Positions 1 through 10,875 of a stretch of DNA of 64,000 bases are shown here, piece after piece. This DNA is from Rhizopus arrhizus (lineage: Eukaryota > Mucoromycota > Mucoromycetes > Mucorales > Rhizopodaceae). The stretch lies in contig JAKZZE010000005.1 in assembly GCA_024220505.1 (NCBI GenBank), positions 2,130,501-2,194,500 on the forward strand, written 5' to 3'. Each line of letters opens with the position of its first letter. The first letter of the stretch is position 1. The translations under genes and the position numbers were made by a program. The notes beneath the pieces are model-generated. The model was not told the origin of the DNA, did not search any database, and saw only the letters and a list, made by a program, of their open reading frames with translations.

Positions 1-1624
1 CAATAAACTGCAAGTTTATCTAGTCCACATCCATCTTGATTATTTGATTAGTTATCTTGGCAACAGAGCCCTTGGTTGATTGTTTGTTTATCCAATCTTG
101 TAACAATAGAACTTTGTTGAAAACTACCATTACCTTCAGGTTTACTTTACTTTGCTTGACAGGTTGTACCAGTAATGGCATGAGGTTTATATTGAAAGGT
201 CAGCATGAATTATAGCAAAAATGTGTACCAAAAAAAATTTATAGTCAAAGACAAGTGAAATTTACAAGATAAAAAAACTGCCTTTTTATTTGAAAAGTAC
301 TCTTTTTAGTTCTCAAAGCTCTCTAAACTTTGATCAACTGGATCAATCATGAGAAGATAAAAGTGCATCTAATTTCAAAAAAAGAAATAAAGTTGTAATA
401 TCTGTGCTGCCGAAATCAACACGTAAAACATTCAAGAAATGATTAAAGAGGAAAGGAAAAGAAAAGGAAAGGAGCAGAGAGAATGAAGAAGAGCAAAAAA
501 AAAAAAAAAAAAAAAAAAAGGATGTTTAATTTCTCAGTTATTTAAAATTGATCAGACTTCAGATAAGAGTGATTGGCCCAATCGAGTTGCCACGACAAAA
601 CATGACAAGCCAATTTTCAAGCTGCTTCAAGATACCCTACAGATAACCATCTACCAACCAAAGCCACCAGTTCATGGAAGTGTTGCTAACAATGCATGAT
701 CACCCTTCAAATCTGGCTTTCCTCCTGTATCACGCGCTGGGTTCATCGATGTGCAAGCCTGATAGGGGTTTATTAGGATTTTGCTAGACAACATCTATAT
801 CAGATATAGATAGCCTTCACTGATAAATATGGACACGTCAGAGGCTACAGTGACTCTCCGCATGAATCCTAAAGTCTTTCTTGGCATCTTTTAGGACAGT
901 GAGCTCTATAGGTCTAATCACCAGAGAATTCATCATCAAAGTGAACACAAGACTGTTGAAGCATGCCAAAGAACCATGAAAAGATATTAAAGAATTGGTA
1001 AATATAAATATTAAACATAAAAGAATAAAAAAAGCAAAAAGGACTTTCATCCTTTTTTTTATTGTCGCTGGACTGAAAAAAAGATTTAAAAAAGGTCAAG
1101 GTTTGAATCAATAGATTCTAAGCGATAGCGTTTGATTACTCTTCGTTTACTTTTCATGTCACTTTAAAGGCGTTCAAGGGCAAAAGTCCTTTTTTTACTT
1201 CAAAAAACAGCTTATTTATTCAATGATTCTCTCTTTGCTTTAAATATATTTCATAGCTTTACTTCTTTTTCTTTTGTATTAGTTATGTAAACAAAAAGAA
1301 GCAAAAAGTGAAGAATTTTTTATTTTTATCTTATCAACTTAATTGTCTACTCCCTTGTTCATAATGATCTACGTTTAAATTATTTTTACATAAAACAAAA
1401 TAAAAAAATAAAAAAAAGAAAGGCAGGTACATTTTATAATAGAATGAATGGCCATCAAACAACTGGCATTTTATGAAAAGATAAAAGAAAATGAATTCAA
1501 AGAGATAGTGAATGGGGTTATTAAAGAACTTAGACTTTTTTTTCCCTGTCGATAGTATGACAGCTGTAAACATTATATATTTATTATTAGATGAATATAA
1601 GCATATGTATTGCTTCTGACCTAA
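1..1624. other. AT-rich intergenic DNA, no gene recognised
   Basis: No frame here reads like a conserved protein; the open frames at 838-1573 are low-complexity Phe/Leu/Lys runs. The stretch holds a purine-rich block ending in an A25 tract (495-519). A segment at about 300-380 resembles 33725-33815, which suggests a dispersed repeat. The 3' end of the convergently read hexokinase gene lies immediately to the right. Confidence 0.6.
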
Positions 1625-3227
1625 TCAATCCAAGCCTTCACTATTTAATTTCTCTTCCATACGAGCAGCTACACAGGCCGTAAGGGCAGCTCCAACACCA
1701 CTACCGTCTCTCGCAAGTCCCAAACGAATCTTTTGATGAATATTCTCAACTTCAGGCATCATTTCTTGAAGAGCTTCATAAAGTCTTTCTTCAAAAGAAG
1801 GATAAAATTCATAGAGAGAACCATCAATTCCTATATCATGTCCCTCATCGCTCATACCACAATGGTTGACAATAGCTGAGATCGAGGTCGCAGCCAGACG
1901 AGCAGCACGTTTACCTACCAACTCACAGACCTTTTTAATCATCCTTGCCTCCACTGTGGTTATATCATGCAAATTCAGATTGCTGTCCAAGATCTCCTTT
2001 GTATGTTGTAAATCAGGAGAATTGTCTTCTTCAATGCTTGACATGAAGGCTGTCTCAAAGGACCAGTGCCGAGAGATGTCCTTGGCTAAGTTTTGTGGTT
2101 TCAGCAAGAGTTCACGGTCAATCATGTCTATGAGTACATTTCGAGTGATTTCACCCAGGTACATGCCTGAGATCATCTTTTCATAGAGTTGAGCATGAGG
2201 ATTAATGGACTGTCGATCAAGTTTGTTATCAAAACGTGTCAAGGGAAGCACACGTCTTTCATTATCAAAAGCACCAAATTCCATATTAATAATCATCTCT
2301 TCTGCTGTTGTCTTGCCACCCTTCCATTTACCAATCTTTGACATCTTTTCGATATAAGCACCATTAGCGCCTGTACCCAAGATGAGACCAGCCAAGGTGT
2401 GAGGTTTATTGTATGCGTTGGATAAAAGAGTACCGACCGTGTCATTAACAAGTGCAGAAATCTTGACTGGGACATGTTTTCTTAATAAGGCATCCTGGAG
2501 TAATAGTACAGGGTCCTTGTTCACAGCACCCGAGCTAGAAAATCCTTTTGTCCATGTAGAGAGTATACCACGATTGATCTAAACAAAGCATAAGAAACCA
2601 TCCCTTCAGACAGCATCACTTTTTTATACCTTTGATTGAAGAATAGGAAAAGAGAAAGTATAGCCCAGGTTGAGTTCCGTTTCATGATTTTCAAGACCAT
2701 GCTCTGTCAAGAACGTGTCAACACAATCAGCAATGTAATCTATAGCAAAAGATAATTAGATAAGAGCGTTTATTTATTGATGTAACAATGGCCATACCAC
2801 ACAAGTTACGCATGGGACCTGTCTTTAATTCTTCTGATACTTTTGATTTTGTAGACACAGTTTGAAACTTGCCATCCCCTTCTAGTGTAACCAGAACCAC
2901 CCTCAGGTTCGTTCCTCCCAAATCTAGAGCCAAAAAACGTCCTTCTTCTTTACCTGATCAACTCGTCAGATAAAGCTTTACTCTCATTTGCTCATACTTA
3001 CCAGTCAAACGTCCTTCGACATAAGACGGAATCATGGCCAATGTGGCTCCTTCATGATTCAAACCCTTTTCCATTTCTTGTATAAAATGATCACGTATTT
3101 CTATAAGTTGACTTGAATCAATCGTGAACTGATCAATGATATCTTTCATAAACGCCTCTTGTTCGGCTGTTCCTCCAATTTCATGAATTTCATAAGCTTT
3201 TGGTGCCTTCTTTTTGTTGCTCAACAT
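1625..3227 (-). CDS. HXK: Hexokinase
   Basis: ATP-dependent phosphorylation of glucose and related hexoses, the first step of glycolysis, in the cytosol. I read four exons: complement(1625-2578, 2630-2739, 2798-2953, 3002-3227). Together they give 481 aa, typical for a fungal hexokinase, and all junctions keep frame. The start is MLSNKKK. Visible family motifs are the phosphate-binding LALDLGGTNLRV in exon 2, WTKGF near the start of exon 4, the sugar-binding and catalytic ALVNDTVGTL (its Asp is the expected general base), LGTGANGAYIE, NMEFGAFDN and the C-terminal DGSGVGAALTA. The introns are 48-58 nt with GT..AG ends. A T9/A24 tract lies about 110 bp upstream of the start. Regulatory or nuclear roles of some fungal hexokinases cannot be judged from sequence. 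Confidence 0.95.
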
Positions 3228-3337
3228 TTTTTCTAAAGTGAATAAAAAAAAAGGAGAAAAAAGAACGGTTGAATAGTTGAACCCGTTTTATGCGGCGGGA
3301 TTTGTTCTAGGTCAAACAGTTGAAGAATGGATATTGC

Positions 3338-3339
3338 TT

Positions 3340-3370
<31 letters not shown>
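3338..3370. repeat. T9/A24 homopolymer junction upstream of hexokinase
   Basis: Nine T followed directly by 24 A, about 110 bp upstream of the hexokinase start on the opposite strand. It could act as a nucleosome-excluding promoter tract or be an old retro-insertion tail; neither can be settled here. Confidence 0.6.
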
Positions 3371-4478
3371 CAGGTTTCTATTAATAATAAGCGAATACGC
3401 CCTATTCTTCACCAAGAAAAAAGCCTTGGATTGTTGACAGCAATCTATGCTACCAAGTATGCTATCTTCAAAGGTACAGTCATTCCATGGTTTCAAAAAA
3501 AAATGAAGTGATTATTATTATTGCTAATTTAAAAGACCTTCCATTGCCCTTATTTTACCGATTTGCTCTACTCTTTCTTTTCAGTAAAGGCGATATAATT
3601 TAAACTGCTTTTTCGAATTGCTTAGGAAGAAAAAGAAGAGTTTCGGTATTGCCTCTTTAGTGAACATGGTTTCCTGATGAAAATCTTTAAGGCTGTGTCA
3701 ATTATAGTACACTGCGGATAATAAAATATCATCCAATAGGGTCAAACCAGTTAATTTTACCCATTGTTCTGTCATATGCTTGTCAAACCATGTACTTTAA
3801 GCAATCAGCTAACAAGAGAGTGCCTTTACATTTACTTTAAGCAATAAAAAAAGCTGGAAGAAATTGAAAAATATGTGTGGAATTATTAAATAATAAAGAT
3901 ATCTTTGTTTTATCAGGTGATTTAGATATAACGGAAGACCTGAACAATCCCGTACCACATTATATAAGCCAATATTTGTTTTAGAAATTAGATGTAAGAA
4001 AGCATATAGTTTTTTTAAACAACTTGCTATAAGAATTCTTTAGCAGTAAGTATATTTTGAATGTTGCTTCTATGGTTTCTTGCTTGAACCACCCATCTTT
4101 GGAAAAAAGGATAACTGAGCTTATTAAAATCAATTGGCTGTCTGCCTTTTCGATTTTCCGAGGTCAGACACAGTGATTTGCGTTTGAAATTCAAATATTT
4201 TTCTGACCAATCAAGGGTTTTTTAGTGTATTCAGCCTTTTTTGTTAGGTGATGCCATCGAGTCAGAAAAAAATTGTAGACAGGTTTAGGTATTCTTACGT
4301 GTACCAAGTGTTACCAAATTTGGCAGTCATGAGACTTACTTGGGGACGTTTTAATCCAGCTATATATTGTAATGAACTTAAAGGTGTTGATAGAAATATC
4401 ATCGTAGTTGCCCTAGACCAATTTTCAAGAAATCTGCTTAAATTAATTCATGAAGAATAGAATACAAACACAATCTAA
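3371..4478. other. Intergenic DNA with a segment shared with 28371-28450
   Basis: No convincing gene. The only longer frame (4248-4460) has no recognisable domain. Positions 4172-4235 share most bases with 28371-28450, including TTTGAAATTCAA, CCAATCAAGG and TTTTTAGTGTATTCAG, so this is a dispersed repeat carrying a CCAAT box (4207). Confidence 0.5.
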
Positions 4479-4739
4479 CTGTAAACTTCAGGCCAGGCTA
4501 GGGTTTACAGATAGGTGATACTATAAAGTGAGTCTGACTAGCTTTGTTGTATCGTGTGTTTGCACTGCTTACAACCTTGAATCTAAAGGTGATAATACAA
4601 CATCTTCTCAATAAGAAATGATTAACATCTTAAAGTGGCTACAATCTCTCTCATGGTTTTTATCAGTCTTTGGAACAAGCTTCAGTTGCAAATAATCGGA
4701 TCGCAACCACTGCCTATCTGTAAATTATAGGCCAAGCTA
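4479..4739. repeat. Small inverted-repeat (MITE-like) element
   Basis: A perfect 12-bp inverted repeat, TTTACAGATAGG at 4504-4515 and CCTATCTGTAAA at 4713-4724, encloses about 200 bp. The left end also forms an 8-bp hairpin, CTGTAAAC at 4479-4486 with GTTTACAG at 4503-4510. A 22-bp motif beginning CTGTAAA and containing GGCCA.GCTA recurs in direct orientation at 4479-4500 and 4718-4739. No coding capacity. A non-autonomous DNA transposon is the natural reading, but no target duplication was identified. Confidence 0.45.
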
Positions 4740-5134
4740 AAATTCTTTCAAAGGTGGCAATGTGAGAGTGAAAACTTTATCTTTTGAAACTTGCGTAATA
4801 CTAGCTAATAAACAAATGTAAGCATACTGAAATAGTTATCCCAAAATTAAATATGAGAGGCGAGAAGAGATGAATTCCATTCACCTTGATATTTGCGGTC
4901 TTTTTCCGCAGAAGGAGGGAACCAAGCGCCACGAATCCACGATGTATACCTCTCTGTAGAGGAGACCGAAGACTGTGACGATGTGGAAGAGGAAGGACTA
5001 TAAGGAGATATCTCCATATTCTGCTTTGATTCTGTGGGTTTTTTTGGCAGCATATTTCTTGTGTTCAATTGATACATAGTAAGCTTTTTGATTTAAAATG
5101 ATATTCTTCAGTGTAAAAATCCTTTAATTTATGA

Positions 5135-5774
5135 TACAGCTTGTCTTCATATATTGTTTGGCGTGCTTTTTTAAGATGGTGGCAGCACTTTTTGAAACCA
5201 TCCAAAATGCTGTCTTTTTCATCAGACATTGAAGTCATTTGTCTTGATCGTTTTGTTGGTCTTGTTGGCTCAACTGTATTTGTGGTTTCACTAGGACTTG
5301 CAGTCCCACTTTTCCATGGAGTTGGGTATATCTGCGAGATATACGATGACAGAATGACTGCATTGGATTATATCCATATCCTAAAAACTGAACTTGTAGA
5401 TATCCTTGATTACTACCGATTAAATGACGGTGATTTTATTTTTCAGCACGCTAATGATCCGAAGCACACTGCTGAGATAATGATAATCTATCTTAAATAA
5501 GAAGCAAAGTACCCAATGTTGCCTTGGCCCTCTCAATCGCCTGATCTGAATCTAACCGAGCACATGTGGAGACATTTGAAGTTGAAATTAGCTCTATATG
5601 AGTAAAGGGCGAGAGGTGTCCATGAAGTATGGGAACGAACTAAAATTGAGTGGGAAACGTTTGATAGCGGTGTTTGTTGTAAATATATTGATAGTATGCC
5701 GACTAGAGTTCAGGCTGTAATAAAAGCTAAGGGTGGAAATACTATATATTGCCTAGTTAAAAAACCGTTTCAGT
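5135..5774 (+). pseudogene. Tc1/mariner-like transposase remnant (catalytic C-terminal part)
   Basis: The frame carries FQHANDPKHTA, which is the second catalytic Asp region of Tc1-type DDE transposases. It continues in the same frame to WPSQSPDLNLTEHMWRHLK, the third acidic residue region, and ends in a typical tail with PTRVQAVIKAKGG. Two in-frame TAA codons (5498 and 5603) and loss of the N-terminal DNA-binding domain show that it is dead. Its terminal repeats were not found. It lies directly upstream of a LINE remnant on the same strand. Confidence 0.8.
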
Positions 5775-5869
5775 CATCTCCTTTTTTTAAAATGACCATT
5801 GCTCAAGATGTAGTTCATAGATGAGATTTGCATTGCTTTCTTGCAAAAAAGTCAATAACATAATAAAAA

Positions 5870-7129
5870 AGAAGTATGATGGAGAAGTATGGTGGGGTTG
5901 CCTTGATGCATATAGAAGATCAAAGTCTAGCTCTCCATTTGATCTACCTTCAACGCCTTCTAGGTCGCCATCGGCCATCAGATTTTGTATCGCCATGGTT
6001 GGTCCATGTTTTGCAATTGTACACTGGGCATACATCTATTTTACCGATCATGCTGTATCCTGGCAGCTACCGATCTCTAGTATCACGATCTCCCTTATTA
6101 GGTCGCTTGATGACCCTTATCTGTCGCCCTCCCTCTTTTGATCCTTCTCCTGGCTGTCCGGTGCGTTGGTTTTAGGATTTACCCCTCTCTGTGATACTGA
6201 CTTCGATACACCCCGCATCTGGAAAACCATCTATGATGAAACCTTCTACGTTACCCTTGAGATATTTGCTATCTGACTTACTCTCCTGGGAACCTAAAAG
6301 AAATGCATTAAGGGCCATTGCAAGGAAGTTTTTCCCTTCGGTAGGTCCTTCAGAAGCTACTCTGCAACTTCCAACCTTCATTTGCTGCTTTCTAAATACA
6401 CCAACACAAGAAGCTAATACTCCTGTGCTCTTCTCCACAAGAGATACTGACTGGTTACCATTAAGTTCTCACTGGCTATTACGTCCAAGATATGGTAAAT
6501 CTGTAGCAATTCGGTCTGTTCCTCTTCAGGCTGTACGCTGCTACTGGCACAAATTCCTAGAAGATACCTCTCAAACCATACTCCCACCGTTACGCCTTCC
6601 AGCTGAAATTATTTTGACCTCTGTTTGGAAGCCTTTCTGGGCACTACCACTTCCTCAAGCCGTAATCACACCTTGGTGGCGACTTCTCCACAATTCTATT
6701 GGTGTAGCCTCAAAGGTTTTTCGCTGGAATCTAATAAGCTTTCCTTCGCCTCTCTGCCGTTTTTGCACAGAAGTGGAAGATACGTTTCATTTTGTAGTTG
6801 TATATCCCACAAATTGGTTGCTTTGGTCTGCTGCTCTAGCTGAAATGAATCTAGCTTCTTGTTTCAAAACTTCAGAGAATGTATGGACTGCCCTAGTGAC
6901 ATTTCAAGTCACTACAGAGAGCCTTCAGATAGATACTACAACAATGTGCCAACTAGGTTTTATTTTATTAGCTGTATGGAAACAACACTGGATATGCGTT
7001 TTTGACGAGATCCCTTGGTCTCTGTTTGCTATTCTAGCTTTGTTGTAACAAAATCATCACTTAGTTTTACCCGATATAAAATAATTAAAATTCAATTTTA
7101 ATAAAGCTCACACTTATACAAAAAAAAAA
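5870..7129 (+). pseudogene. LINE 3' remnant: end of ORF2 with zinc-binding tail and A tail
   Basis: 5870-6175 reads as the post-RT segment of a non-LTR element (GGVALMHIEDQSLALHLIYL, comparable to GGLGLLDPMIQHRCLQFRWL of the intact LINE at 52453). A frame break leads to 6191-7048, which ends in the zinc-binding region of reverse transcriptases (WWRLLHNSIG followed by CRFCTEVEDTFHF). An AATAAA-like signal near 7101 and an A10 tail (7120-7129) mark the element 3' end. The endonuclease and RT core are missing, as expected for a 5'-truncated insertion. It is not the same subfamily as the intact LINE. Confidence 0.75.
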
Positions 7130-7183
7130 TTGATCTTCTTGTTCCTTTATATCCTTCTAAGCCGCACATACCGTGCACTAACT

Positions 7184-8085
7184 ATGAATGCTATCAATGG
7201 ACTTACTCAAGAACATATACAAGAAGTCCTTGAGCTTAGCAGATAACTCAAGCAACAAGATCTCGAAAATGAATCAATTGGAGACCAAAGCCTCCCAACA
7301 GAGATATTTGACGACCTGGAATACTCTCCCAAGAATACGCTCAAGACAAAACTCAAGCAATTTGCAAAAGAAGCCAATAAATACGAGGAAGGAAAATGGA
7401 CCCAGTCAGGAACGGTCAACAAGATCTATCTTCTTGAGCTCAAGAAGTAGCAAGTGGACGCCACTCAGACGATTACGGCCTTCACCAAGGGAGCAGATCG
7501 ACTCTGGACAGCAGACCGAGCTGCAACGGACATATATCAAGGATTCCACCACGATATTGAAAACGGTAGATCAGAAGAAATATGTCACATCCTTGAAAAA
7601 ATTCGACGCCTCGCGGTCTATAGTTTAGGCAAGGGCAAAGAATTGGGCAAAGATGACAAAGATCTCGCCATAAAAGCACTAAAACAGCCAGAGAGCCTCA
7701 AGCACCTGGAAGACGAAGACGGAAAAGACTATTTCTTCTCACCAGTTATTGTTGAAAAGATTCAACAGGCGGGATTTGAACTACCATTAAGGGAGCAACC
7801 CAACCAAAATTTTGGGGCTTCAATAAGAATGAAAGCACAAGGAGAGGAAGAAAGCTCTATGGAAATAAAGAATCTTTTTTTGGCAGAGGCAGAGGCAGGG
7901 GTGTGTATCGATCACAAGCCACCACAAAGAATAAGTCATTTTTGCTCAAACATAACAAAGTTGGTGGTATTGCCTGCTTTACCATCGCTGTAGGTACAAT
8001 TGGTTGTCATCGTATTTGTTTCAAACATAACAATGTCCCAAACGTCGCCACCGTTTCCAAGGCTGCTTTCTTTAACCGATTCTAG
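7184..8085 (+). pseudogene. Retrotransposon gag-like ORF1 remnant
   Basis: From ATG 7184 one frame runs through two in-frame stops (TAA 7244, TAG 7448). It includes a charged helical region (FTKGADRLWTADRAATDIY, then LEKIRRLAVYSLGKGKELG). It then shifts frame near 7800-7850 into an Arg/Gly-rich tail (FFGRGRGRGVYRSQ). A helical body plus an RG-rich basic tail recalls the gag-like first protein of DIRS-type or Ty3-type elements in Mucorales; this is from memory of the family and was not searched. It lies between a LINE remnant and the left copy of the segmental duplication. Confidence 0.5.
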
Positions 8086-8419
8086 TAGCAGTGTACTTAG
8101 CTCTATCGGCAGTGACAGTTCCGATATTTATGACAGAGAAATAAATAACACTAATTGATATGAGAAATATTGTATTTTAATTGCTTTGTACTTGAACAAT
8201 TGAAAAAACCAAGTTCACTTTGTATTTATACTTGTCTAACAAAAAAGATAAAATAAAAATAAAGCCCAGCGTGTGAAAGGAAAAGTTTATATGGGAAAAT
8301 TCATTAAAAGAAAGCCGATTTATATATTCATTTATTTAAAAACTAGTCAATTTGTTTTGTCATACATTCAGTAAGGACTTTGTAAAGGAGCAAAAATCGT
8401 TCTTGCTGAGTATCAACAT

Positions 8420-9364
8420 TTACGCTTCCATTATAGCTTTCAAAACATCAGCGATCGTGTGCTTTGGAGGGGAAAGTTCGATGATTTCCTTGCTGGTTGG
8501 AGTTGCAGAAAGTGAGCATTTACCCTGCCACAAAGCTTCGCAGCCAGCCAAAATCGACGGCAAATATTTTTCTGGGTAACCGCCAGCAGTACTCAAGTAT
8601 TTCATCCAACTTACATCCTTATATTCTACATCTTGCACTTTGACACCAGCGTACTGTTCGACTGTTTCCACCAAACGTCTTCCGGTAATGTCCTCTGGTC
8701 CGCTAAGAATGTATCTGGCTTGATTATGTGGAGTAGGGTCATCGAGGGCTAGGAAATGAGCTCCGATCTTGCCTACTTCCTCTGGGTCAATCACCCCCAC
8801 AGGAACATCAGCGGCCAGTACAGTTTTTAATACCTCTTGATTTCCAGTCTTTTGGTACTGCTTGATCCAGTCTGCAATAGAATCGATGAAAATGCTAGTG
8901 AAAAGGTTTGCCTGAAGAGAGGTCCACTGTAAGCTCTTGAACTCTGGTTGACTCAGCTGGCTCTCAATTGCCCAATGCGCACGACCATAGAAGATTTGGC
9001 TGGAAGGGCTTACGCGATCTGAACTTGTCGAAAGTTTCACCACATACTTGACTCCAGCTTGCAGCATGGCAATATAAAGTGCAGATTCGTCCACAAATTG
9101 CTCTGGCAAGTTGTGTGGTGCAACATATGCTTTAACCACTTCTTGTTCCTTGAGCCAATTAGCGTCGATTGTGGTCCAGTCTTTCTCTTGCATTTCCACA
9201 AGTGGTAACTTGGCGAGCTTCTGGGAAGTAGGATTATTTAAGGAGCGGGTCAGACCAAGAATTCGATAATTATTATTCTTTGATGCAAGTAATTTAGAAA
9301 GGCTATAGACAACACCCTTGCCAGTGTTGCCGGTTGCGCCAATGATAAGAATAGTGGGAACCAT
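8420..9364 (-). CDS. NmrA-like NAD(P)-binding (atypical SDR) protein, copy A
   Basis: A single-exon gene of 314 aa. The N-terminus ILIIGATGNTGKGVV is a GxxGxxG Rossmann fold of the NmrA/isoflavone-reductase-like class. The internal segments VKYVVKLSTSSDR, ADVPVGVIDPEEVGKIGA and GPEDITGRRLVE fit the NmrA family layout of nucleotide core plus C-terminal substrate or partner domain. These proteins are either NAD(P)-dependent reductases or redox-sensing regulators; the substrate cannot be inferred. The paralogue at 50690-51634 is about 90% identical in protein and shares its promoter region, so the duplication is a copy of genomic DNA and not a retrocopy. Most differences lie in the C-terminal third (for example GGYPEKYLPS against GGCPEKYFPS). 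Confidence 0.85.
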   Translation of the reverse strand: MVPTILIIGATGNTGKGVVYSLSKLLASKNNNYRILGLTRSLNNPTSQKLAKLPLVEMQEKDWTTIDANWLKEQEVVKAYVAPHNLPEQFVDESALYIAMLQAGVKYVVKLSTSSDRVSPSSQIFYGRAHWAIESQLSQPEFKSLQWTSLQANLFTSIFIDSIADWIKQYQKTGNQEVLKTVLAADVPVGVIDPEEVGKIGAHFLALDDPTPHNQARYILSGPEDITGRRLVETVEQYAGVKVQDVEYKDVSWMKYLSTAGGYPEKYLPSILAGCEALWQGKCSLSATPTSKEIIELSPPKHTIADVLKAIMEA

Positions 9365-10593
9365 ATTGGTAGTTCGTGTATTGGTTTTTAATGATGCAGA
9401 TTAAATCTTTGGTATTTATATTGATTTGATTACAAATCAGCAGGCTTCGCAAACTATTCTTGATAACTTAAAACTAAGAAAGGCTTATCTCCGACAACGG
9501 ATTCAATGTTAATTCGCTTCTTTAAATGTCATTTATGCATTTAGTTTGTAGAATATGCATGTTAATACCTCAAGTTAATAAAATTAACAAATAAACCAAG
9601 CGATAGATAAGGCTCTTGAACTTTTTCATTCTGTAATGATGAAGGAGAGATCAGTACAAATTAGGCTTTGAAATATAACAATACAGTTTAGGGTCCGAAG
9701 TAATATGATGTAAATTGTGTCCATATTTCTGGTCAAATGAAGCAGCAAGAGCCACAGTGTTACCTGGACAAATTCACAAAGAAAAACCGCAGCAACAGAA
9801 AAATATAGACCTCATAATTCAACACCTTAACAATTATTTTATTGTTATAATCTATTTTTAATTTGTAATAGTACTTATTTAGTAGTGATGCCAGAACAAA
9901 GCCTTCATACAAAAAATAATGAGTGTATGATATAGGATTTTATTTACAAATAAATTAAAGCCTAATTGAACATCTGGTATCTTATTGTACACCTATTTCG
10001 TCCGGGTTAGACCTTAGAGAAATAGAGACTAAAAAGTCCCTGATGGAATCAAAGGTAAAAATATGTAGACACGGATAAAAAGGAATAAAATGTACCGATA
10101 CTAATGTTGGACAGATTCCCAAAGACCCTAGTGGACGATCTGAGCTCTTTCTTTTTATGGATAAAAACAATGTCTATTAAAACTCAGAAATGAATAAAAG
10201 GATTAAAAGTAATGCAAGTGAATTAAACAGTGATCCCAAACGGTAATTTCTTCACAAGTTCTTTCGTACTCCCTTCTGTCCTTTTTTTTTTCTTTTTGGT
10301 CCTATTAGGAATCTTTAGACTGTTCGTTTATCCATATCTTTACTTATTTTTTTTATGTTCTTGCTAATAAATTATTGTAAGATCCATTTGCATTTCACAC
10401 CTTCAAGCTTTTAACTTCAACCTCCCTCGTCCTTTTTTAGTTGTCTATCCAAGTTTGTTAGTTCCTGTTTGGTTCCTTCTTTCTCTTCTCTCTGGCTTGA
10501 AGAAACAGTCCATTGTAACCTTCTTCCTACCATCTGATTCTCCCTTTGCGAGGTTGAAGTTACTTGTAACTGTAGCGGGGGAAGTCATTTAAA

Positions 10594-10794
10594 TTGACTA
10601 ATGATGTCAAAGCAAAAGTAAAGCAAAAATATAATAAAAATAATAAAACTGCAATTCTACTTTTTTGGAATGAATGTAGAACACTACAAAGATCGAACAA
10701 AACACAAAGACCAGCTAACAAATCATATAATAAGCTTTATAAAGCTAATTTCGAAGTATTTATGTTAACAATAGGTATACTAGAACAGCCATAG
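10594..10794 (+). other. 66-aa open frame shared by both duplication copies
   Basis: The frame (TNDVKAKVKQKYNKNN near its start) is Lys/Asn-rich with no recognised domain. The copy at 49241-49567 is longer because copy A has lost one base in the G run at about 10576. Protein similarity (roughly 85%) is no better than expected for drifting DNA, so it may not be coding. Confidence 0.2.
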
Positions 10795-10875
10795 TTAACA
10801 AATAGATTCTTCTAGGAGTATAGGATGGCTTAATTGATGAGTTATGTTTTTAAGGCTTGCATGGATAATTTTTTA

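Larger units (their letters stand above)
8258..10875 (-). repeat. Segmental duplication, copy A (inverted partner at 49161-51795)
   Basis: The whole interval reads as the reverse complement of 49161-51795, including intergenic DNA on both sides of the NmrA-like gene. The outer ends are AAAGCCCAG (8261) against CTGGGCTTT (51785) and ATAATTTTTT (10865) against AAAAAATTAT (49161). Beyond these points the sequences part. The edges are A/T-rich, with no terminal repeat typical of a transposon. Confidence 0.9.

Noticed and set aside
1866..2186. Plus-strand open frame of 106 codons
   Set aside because: Antisense shadow of hexokinase exon 4.
4847..5077. Minus-strand frame of 76 codons, Ser-rich (SPSSSTSSQSSVSSTE)
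   Set aside because: Low-complexity, no domain, no splice partner found; could be a relic but cannot be supported as a gene.
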